A stretch of 6,393 nt of DNA from an uncultured Bifidobacterium sp. GTDB taxonomy: Bacteria > Actinomycetota > Actinomycetes > Actinomycetales > Bifidobacteriaceae. The position numbers and the translations under genes are program-made. The notes below the pieces were generated by a model that saw nothing but the letters and a program-made list of their open reading frames with translations, was not told the DNA's origin and searched no databases. Shown here in pieces: positions 1 through 3,916 of this stretch; within the stretch, counting starts at the first letter, position 1, and every line of letters starts with the position of its first letter. Location of the stretch: positions 1-6,393 of the forward strand of contig NZ_CASEXV010000021.1 in assembly GCF_949292005.1 (NCBI RefSeq). The letters run 5' to 3'.

Positions 1-230
1 AGCCCATCATGCGCGAGATTAAGATCATGAAGAACGAACAGCGGCATGCGGCTGTTCATCAGTTCGAACATTATTCTCTTCTCGCCGGCGATGCCCGCCT
101 TCAACCGCTCGATACGATCGACAAGCGCATCGCGATCGGTTCCGGCCGCTCCCGTGTCGAGGCGATCCTCGAGAGCGTGCAGACGTCGATTCGACTCATC
201 ACCATCCATATAGACGACCGGGGCATCCAT
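1..230 (-). CDS. NERD (nuclease-related) domain protein, 5' part only
   Basis: Reading the minus strand from an ATG at 230 gives 76 codons without a stop before the window edge, so only the N-terminus is present. It starts MDAPVVYMDGDESN, runs through a charged, probably helical stretch (about residues 12-48), then reaches GEKRIMFELMNSRMPLFVLH at 49-68, followed by DLNLAHDG to the edge. This GE...FEL.NS..P..VLHDL pattern matches how NERD domains begin in Firmicute and actinobacterial proteins; the catalytic-like part (QID...E.K) would lie outside the window. NERD proteins are thought to act on nucleic acids, but most have no tested function. The start at 230 has GGGGA six bases upstream. In-frame ATGs at 254 and 263 are possible longer starts; the one at 263 also has a G-rich stretch ahead of it. 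The gene is divergent from the glycerol dehydrogenase gene. The family call is from pattern memory over a short piece. Confidence 0.72.
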   Translation of the reverse strand, partial: MDAPVVYMDGDESNRRLHALEDRLDTGAAGTDRDALVDRIERLKAGIAGEKRIMFELMNSRMPLFVLHDLNLAHDG

Positions 231-431
231 TGTCGTTCCCCGCAACGCATCCATCAAGCCCATGGACAAGCATCCCCCATCACATCACGGACGGAAACGC
301 CCGCATCTCCCAATACCGGACCAGTGGCCCAGACCAATGGTAGCGCCGATTCGCGGGCGGACTTCCCTTCGTCCCATTAGTCATGGCATCGGCACGTCCA
401 TGCATTCCGGCAGATGGCTGGTCCCGCCATG

Positions 432-460
432 ATGACAACCCCAGACTTCGGCGATAGCAT
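432..460 (+). promoter_or_regulatory. Candidate promoter for the glycerol dehydrogenase gene
   Basis: ATGACA at 432-437 (5 of 6 against TTGACA) and TAGCAT at 455-460 (4 of 6 against TATAAT) are separated by 17 bases, the ideal spacing. Transcription would start near 467, about 47 bases before the ATG, exactly where a GAAA-loop hairpin begins. The right arm of a 7-base inverted repeat (TCATGGC 381-387 / GCCATGA 426-432) touches the -35 element and could be part of an operator. This is inferred from consensus matching by eye only. Confidence 0.35.
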
Positions 461-466
461 CGAGCG

Positions 467-484
467 TGGATGGGAAACCATCCG
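467..484 (+). promoter_or_regulatory. Leader hairpin with GAAA tetraloop
   Basis: GGATGG (468-473), GAAA (474-477) and CCATCC (478-483) form a perfect 6-bp stem closed by a GNRA-type tetraloop, extendable by a U-G pair (467/484). It lies in the leader of the glycerol dehydrogenase gene, at or near the predicted 5' end of the mRNA. A 5'-terminal hairpin of this kind could protect the transcript from degradation. It has no T-run, so it is not an intrinsic terminator for upstream transcription. Confidence 0.5.
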
Positions 485-491
485 GACATTC

Positions 492-511
492 CAATATCAA
501 AGGAGATATTG
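492..511 (+). promoter_or_regulatory. Shine-Dalgarno-presenting hairpin before the glycerol dehydrogenase start
   Basis: CAATATC (492-498) and GATATTG (505-511) are perfect 7-base complements around a six-base loop AAAGGA (499-504). The ribosome binding site AGGAGA (501-506) therefore sits mostly in the loop and partly in the 3' arm, three bases before the ATG at 514. The stem is AU-rich and weak, so it may modulate translation or simply keep the site exposed. The dyad is seen directly; any regulatory role is inference. Confidence 0.5.
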
Positions 512-513
512 CC

Positions 514-1602
514 ATGAGAACGATACTGTGTTCGCCGGGAACGTACATCCAAGAAGCCAACGCCTTGTCGATACTCGCCGACAACTGCGAAACCCTGAGT
601 CCCAACGGGGCGTATCTTATCGTCGACCCCTTCATTGACGACACCTATCACGATTCCATTGTCTCCAGCTTCACGGCGGGGGACCTTCCATACCACCTTG
701 AGCGTTTCGGAGGGGAATGCTCAATGTCCGAAATCGACCGCCATCAATCCCTCATCGGATCATGCGGCGTGGTCGTGGGCATCGGCGGCGGAAAAACGCT
801 CGACACCACCAAGGCCGTCGCACACTATCTGAACCTCCCAGTCATCATCATGCCAACCGCCGCATCCTCGGACGCCCCATGCTCCCGCCTGTCGGTGGTG
901 TACACGGATGACGGCCAGTTCGACCACTACCTACCGCTTCCCAAGAATCCCGACATGGTCATCATGGACACGGCTCTCATCTCCCATGCGCCAGTGCGTT
1001 TCCTCGTCTCGGGTCTGGGCGACGCGTACGCAACCTACTTCGAGGCGCTGGCATGCGAGAAGTCAAACGCCATAACCATGACGGGAGGACACGCCACCAA
1101 CGCCGCCCTCGCGCTCGCCAAGCTCTGCCACGACATCCTCGTCGCGGACGGCCCCAAAGCGGTGGCTGCCGTGAAACACGGAATCCTCACGTCAGCGGTC
1201 AACAACATCATCGAGGCCAACACTCTTCTCAGCGGTCTGGGGTTCGAAAGCAGCGGACTCGCGGCGGCCCATGCGATACACGATGGGCTGACCGCGCTTG
1301 AGGGAACCCACAAGTATCTGCACGGAGAGAAGGTGGCCTACGGCACGCTAGCGCAGTTCGTCCTCGAGAATCGTCCCGAGAAGGATGTTCAGGAAGCATA
1401 CGGATTCTTCCGCACCGTGGGACTTCCCACCCGCCTCGCGGGGATCGGCATAGCCGACGCGACGGACGAGGATCTTCTCAGAGTCGGGGAGCTCGCCTGT
1501 TCGGATGAGGACACGATGTCGAACATGCCTTTCGAGGTAAGTCCTGTGGATGTCGCGGGAGCGTTGCGCGTCGCCGACGAGATCGGAGTTTCCCTCGCGT
1601 AG
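514..1602 (+). CDS. gldA: Glycerol dehydrogenase, iron/zinc-type (GldA family)
   Basis: Cytosolic NAD-dependent polyol dehydrogenase that oxidises glycerol to dihydroxyacetone, or runs in reverse on dihydroxyacetone and related small carbonyls. The 362-residue product is close in length to E. coli GldA (367) and aligns along its whole length from memory. Visible landmarks are SPGTYIQ (7-13), FGGECSMSEIDR (65-76), the nucleotide-binding GIGGGKTLDTTK (89-100), PTAASSDAPCSRLSVVYTDD (114-133), and the three metal ligands Asp170 (GLGDAYATYFEA), His253 (AAAHAIHDGLT) and His270 (HKYLHGEKVAYGT), spaced as in characterised enzymes. An upstream in-frame extension to 466 exists, but the ATG at 514 has AGGAGA eight bases ahead and gives the family's usual N-terminus. 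No dihydroxyacetone kinase gene lies beside it here. The following gene is probably separately transcribed. The enzyme looks intact; the exact physiological substrate is not provable from sequence. Confidence 0.93.
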   Translation: MRTILCSPGTYIQEANALSILADNCETLSPNGAYLIVDPFIDDTYHDSIVSSFTAGDLPYHLERFGGECSMSEIDRHQSLIGSCGVVVGIGGGKTLDTTKAVAHYLNLPVIIMPTAASSDAPCSRLSVVYTDDGQFDHYLPLPKNPDMVIMDTALISHAPVRFLVSGLGDAYATYFEALACEKSNAITMTGGHATNAALALAKLCHDILVADGPKAVAAVKHGILTSAVNNIIEANTLLSGLGFESSGLAAAHAIHDGLTALEGTHKYLHGEKVAYGTLAQFVLENRPEKDVQEAYGFFRTVGLPTRLAGIGIADATDEDLLRVGELACSDEDTMSNMPFEVSPVDVAGALRVADEIGVSLA

Positions 1603-1621
1603 CCGAGTCTTATCCACGGCG

Positions 1622-1667
1622 ATGGGCCCGGTTGAACGCACAGATATATATGCGACACTGGGCCCAT
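1622..1667 (+). promoter_or_regulatory. Inverted repeat enclosing a TATATAT box ahead of the M50-like gene
   Basis: ATGGGCCC (1622-1629) and its exact reverse complement GGGCCCAT (1660-1667) flank 30 bases that contain TATATAT (1645-1651). Each arm includes the self-palindrome GGGCCC. The right arm overlaps the first two bases of the M50-like start codon (1666). If TATATA is a -10 element, transcription would begin about 8 bases before the ATG, giving a leaderless or very short-leader mRNA; this fits the lack of a Shine-Dalgarno sequence. No good -35 is visible. The dyad could be an operator or an RNA stem that hides the start. Confidence 0.4.
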
Positions 1668-2427
1668 GCCCTTCACAACCACACTAACGGCCGCTCTCAC
1701 GACCACCTTTCCGGGCCGCGTCGAATCCGTGCTCCACACCATCGTGGACGCTTCCACCACCGCCACACCGGCTCTCGACCAGACGACAGTGACGAGATGC
1801 TGCGTCGTCGCACTTCTCGCCGTTATTCTCACACCCATTTGGCACATCACACGCAACGCCATAACCATCGCTCATGAGGGCGGCCACGCGCTTGTGGCGT
1901 TGCTCTGCGGACGCCGCGTCAATGGAATACAGATGCATTCGGATACCTCGGGGCTGACGGTGAGTCAGGGCAAAAGCCGCGGCATCGGGCTTCGCCTCAC
2001 TCAGTTTGCCGGCTATGCGGCACCGGCGTTGTGGGGACTCGCCTGCGCCGCGCTGGTCTCTCATGGCTATTCCACCGCGTCCCTGTGGCTTCTTGTGGTT
2101 CTGCTGATACTGATGCTCCTGAAAATACGCAATGCCTATGGACTTCTGGCTGTGGTCGCGGCCGGGGCGGGTGTGGTCGTTCTCTCATGGTGGGGAAGCG
2201 CCGATCTTCGATCCCTGGCCGCCCATGTGCTGGCATGGTTCCTTCTTTTCGGCGCGATCAGACCGTTGTTTGAGCTCATCCACCAACGGCTCACGGGTCG
2301 CGCCGCTGGATCGGACGCCGACCAGCTGGCCACGACGGGAGTGCCGGCCGGATTGTGGATCACCGTGTGGATGGCGATGTCAGTCGGGGCATTATGGCTG
2401 GGATATGTCTGGATGCTGGCGCTGTGA
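1666..2427 (+). CDS. M50B-like integral membrane metallopeptidase
   Basis: A 253-residue membrane protein with the zinc-peptidase signature HEGGH (70-74; His70, Glu71, His74) right after its first hydrophobic segment (about 45-62), followed by CGRRVNGIQMHSDTSGLT (81-98). This matches the peptidase M50B-like family. About five more hydrophobic segments follow: 115-133, 138-154, 157-176, 184-206 and 227-250. In such families a late conserved Asp supplies the third metal ligand; Asp216 or Asp218 in GSDADQLATTGVP is the candidate. The Thr-rich first 40 residues look non-conserved, and no classic signal peptide is seen. Members are presumed intramembrane proteases acting on membrane-anchored regulators, but substrates are mostly unknown. 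The ATG at 1666 lacks a Shine-Dalgarno sequence, and GTG codons further in could be alternatives. It starts 63 bases after the glycerol dehydrogenase stop. Confidence 0.8.
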   Translation: MPFTTTLTAALTTTFPGRVESVLHTIVDASTTATPALDQTTVTRCCVVALLAVILTPIWHITRNAITIAHEGGHALVALLCGRRVNGIQMHSDTSGLTVSQGKSRGIGLRLTQFAGYAAPALWGLACAALVSHGYSTASLWLLVVLLILMLLKIRNAYGLLAVVAAGAGVVVLSWWGSADLRSLAAHVLAWFLLFGAIRPLFELIHQRLTGRAAGSDADQLATTGVPAGLWITVWMAMSVGALWLGYVWMLAL

Positions 2428-2474
2428 GCGAACATCCGTCGGCACCACCCACGCACAGGGCGCCGGTATGGCAC

Positions 2475-2494
2475 ACTCGTATGACACAACGAGT
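2475..2494 (+). promoter_or_regulatory. Short hairpin overlapping the first tandem repeat copy
   Basis: ACTCGT (2475-2480) and ACGAGT (2489-2494) are exact reverse complements around an 8-base loop. A second ACGAGT lies at 2507-2512 in the second repeat copy, so the single left arm could pair with either copy, giving two mutually exclusive structures. It sits 60-80 bases before the start of the next gene. Function is unproven. Confidence 0.35.
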
Positions 2495-2517
2495 AAGCCT
2501 GACACAACGAGTAAGCC
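2482..2517 (+). repeat. Exact 18-base tandem duplication in the gap before the hypothetical gene
   Basis: TGACACAACGAGTAAGCC occurs twice head to tail (2482-2499 and 2500-2517) with no mismatch, between the M50-like stop (2427) and the GTG at 2556. It is in frame with the downstream protein and would encode TQRVSL/TQRVSH if translation began at the ATG at 2481, but no ribosome binding site precedes that ATG. It is best seen as a recent slippage duplication in a leader region, possibly duplicating a binding site. Confidence 0.85.
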
Positions 2518-2555
2518 ATCCATCCACGCAGCCACAAGCCCATCCGGGAGGATCC

Positions 2556-3032
2556 GTGTCCCAGCACACCGTCGATTTCACGACCATCTCCACAGAAGGG
2601 CTTGAATCATCGCCCGTCGCCGCGGCGCTTGCCGGTCTTCGTGCCAACGAGGCCCGGTATTTCATGAACAAGTACGGCCACGCCTTCACGGTGAGTCCGG
2701 CTGAGGAGGCTCCGGAGACGATGGACTACGTCAACCGCATCCTCAGCAGCGAGCGCGACATCGTGTTCTCCGCCCGGCCATTGGAAACCTCGTGCTTCGA
2801 GGTGGGCGGCATGGCCGTCACCTATGTCTTCTATGAGGACGGATTGTCGATCAACATCATGTACGACCTTGCCGATCCCAAACGCCGCGCGGTGGGATTG
2901 AAACTGTCCGAGGGGATGCCGGTCCCCGCGGAGCTTGAGGGCCGTTTCAAGTTCGGCCATCAGAAGTCGCGTCTTGCCGGCGTGATCCGCGGCTCGTACT
3001 TCATCATCAAAGGCGAGTACGCGCAGAAATAA
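2556..3032 (+). CDS. Conserved-looking hypothetical protein, 158 residues
   Basis: I do not recognise this protein. The GTG at 2556 is the chosen start because GGGAGGA (2546-2552) lies just upstream, with a rather short spacer. The open frame extends back into the M50-like gene, but that part reads as overlap and spacer. The product is soluble, with no signal peptide or membrane segment. The N-terminal third is helical (ESSPVAAALAGLRANEARYF, then MNKYGHAF), the middle contains TMDYVNRILSSERDIVF, and the second half alternates like beta-strands (CFEVGGMAVTYVFYEDGLSI then NIMYDL; SRLAGVIRGSYFIIKGEY). No catalytic motif stands out. Codon use resembles its neighbours, so it is very likely a real gene. 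It may be co-transcribed with the M50-like gene 128 bases upstream, and it converges with the AlbA_2 gene with 16 bases between stops. Confidence 0.78.
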   Translation: MSQHTVDFTTISTEGLESSPVAAALAGLRANEARYFMNKYGHAFTVSPAEEAPETMDYVNRILSSERDIVFSARPLETSCFEVGGMAVTYVFYEDGLSINIMYDLADPKRRAVGLKLSEGMPVPAELEGRFKFGHQKSRLAGVIRGSYFIIKGEYAQK

Positions 3033-3048
3033 TCACGTCCGAACGGTG

Positions 3049-3558
3049 CTACCGCGTGGTCCGATCCAGTTTGGCCGTCCCCTCGTCATCGAGTTTGACG
3101 CTGCTGTCGGATTCGCGTAGATAGACGTCACCATTGGACCGCATCCTCACCACGCCTCCGGCGAACGGTCTGACCTGAACGAGAAGGATGATGTCGTCGT
3201 CGCCGTCGACGTTCCGGCACGGTAGCCTCCTCAATCCAACGGTCGGTCGCGGATCGCATAGCTCCACGGGTATGCGTTCGAAATCCTCGACGGGATAGGC
3301 TCCCTGCCTGCGGAAACCTGTTATGCTGCCGTCATCCTCGATTCCGACGGCCACCGTTCCCCCGCCATCATTGGCGAAGGCGATGATGTGACGGGCGAGG
3401 CCATCTGGTCGCAGGCGCGCGCTTTTCCTGTCGAAGTGCTGCCCCTCACGCAGACGCGTGTAAGTGGATGCGTCCTCGCATGATTCTTCTTTGTCGTTAT
3501 CGGCTTTGTCAGCTTTGTATTTGTCCGCCTTGTCCGCTTTGCCCGCCGGATCCGCCAT
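3049..3558 (-). CDS. Short Schlafen AlbA_2-domain (putative nucleic-acid-binding) protein
   Basis: A 169-residue protein. The ATG at 3558 is preceded on the minus strand by GGAGG (3563-3567) four bases upstream, which beats the ATG at 3636. Residues 7-23 are a Lys/Asp-rich repeat (KADKADKYKADKADNDK). The AlbA_2 domain follows: REGQHFDRKSARL (37-49), HIIAFANDGGGTVAVGIEDD (57-76) with GSITGF (77-82), and a closing RSNGDVYLRESDSSVKL (140-156). This order is typical of the domain at the N-terminus of larger ATP-binding regulators, where a C-terminal region of several hundred residues follows. Here the stop comes directly after the domain, at 3049, so the protein is either a stand-alone AlbA_2 protein or a 3'-truncated relative. 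Related domains bind or cleave nucleic acids; the activity of this one is unknown. No terminator is seen before the convergent neighbour. Confidence 0.82.
   Translation of the reverse strand: MADPAGKADKADKYKADKADNDKEESCEDASTYTRLREGQHFDRKSARLRPDGLARHIIAFANDGGGTVAVGIEDDGSITGFRRQGAYPVEDFERIPVELCDPRPTVGLRRLPCRNVDGDDDIILLVQVRPFAGGVVRMRSNGDVYLRESDSSVKLDDEGTAKLDRTTR
3490..3540 (-). repeat. Lys/Asp-rich micro-repeat in the AlbA_2 protein N-terminus
   Basis: This segment encodes residues 7-23, a degenerate KAD / KADK repeat. On the plus strand it shows repeated GCTTTGTC-like units and is visibly more T-rich than the surrounding GC-rich DNA. It is probably a slippage-prone, disordered, highly charged extension that could contact nucleic acid or simply add solubility. 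Confidence 0.7.
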
Positions 3559-3916
3559 AGGACCTCCCTTCCGGTTCTCGCGACCTCCTGCGATGCGCGG
3601 CCCCACGGCCACGAGCACGCGGCGACCGGCTTCCAACCACAGCCAACTCTACCCGCGCCACCCACAACGAAGGATGTCGGAGTCCGCCTCCACGAATCGG
3701 CAAGGAATCATGCACGAGACATGCTCGTAACATAACAATCGGAGAAGGGAAACCGCACGTTCCTAGGCTGAACGCATACGGGAATCCGGTGTGATTGATG
3801 ACGAGTGATTGGGAACTCGAGATGAAGGCACGTTCCGAATCGAACCGTCGAGTTTGACGCCACGACGAGGCTGATGACAGTGGCGACGCGCGCCGACGAT
3901 CGAAAGGGGCAAGGTG
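3559..3916. other. Divergent intergenic region between AlbA_2 and ATP-grasp/alpha-E genes
   Basis: About 360 bases with no credible gene; open frames here are short or antisense extensions of neighbours. It must hold the promoters of both divergent genes, but no strong -35/-10 pair is evident. TTGACG at 3854-3859 is the best -35-like hexamer, without a good -10. Visible structure: ACGAG (3714-3718)/CTCGT (3724-3728) with a 5-base loop; a 9-base direct repeat GCACGTTCC (3755-3763 and 3828-3836); the palindrome CCTAGG (3762-3767); and the imperfect dyad listed separately. The ATP-grasp gene's ribosome binding site AAAGGGG is at 3903-3909. Confidence 0.6.
3807..3841 (+). promoter_or_regulatory. 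Imperfect 10-base inverted repeat upstream of the ATP-grasp gene
   Basis: GATTGGGAAC (3807-3816) and GTTCCGAATC (3832-3841) pair at 9 of 10 positions around a 15-base spacer that contains CTCGAG. It is centred about 90 bases upstream of the ATG at 3917. It could be an operator dyad or an RNA hairpin in the leader; no T-run follows, so it is not an intrinsic terminator. Confidence 0.3.

Noticed and set aside
300..345. T-box-like or riboswitch-like G-rich motif on the minus strand upstream of the NERD gene
   Set aside because: It does not match the conserved T-box core, and I saw no consistent set of pairing helices.
9..380. Plus-strand open frame of 123 codons at the left edge
   Set aside because: It is antisense to the NERD reading frame, and its Arg/His/Pro/Ser-rich composition looks like a shadow.
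280..696. Minus-strand open frame of 138 codons across the gldA 5' end
   Set aside because: It overlaps the clear glycerol dehydrogenase start and its leader, and shows no family resemblance.
1389..1868. Minus-strand open frame of 159 codons spanning the gldA/M50 junction
   Set aside because: Antisense to two well-supported genes, with no domain or ribosome binding site.
2355..2555. Longer N-terminus for the 158-residue hypothetical protein
   Set aside because: It would overlap the M50-like gene and read through the tandem repeat; the GTG at 2556 has the only good Shine-Dalgarno.
3033..3054. CGGT-GCT-ACCG mini-hairpin between the convergent genes as a bidirectional terminator
   Set aside because: Only four base pairs and no T-run on either strand; too weak to call.
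3828..3850. tRNA T-loop-like GGTTCGATTC on the minus strand
   Set aside because: The flanking bases do not form a T-stem (GACGG against CGGAA), and no acceptor or anticodon arm was found.
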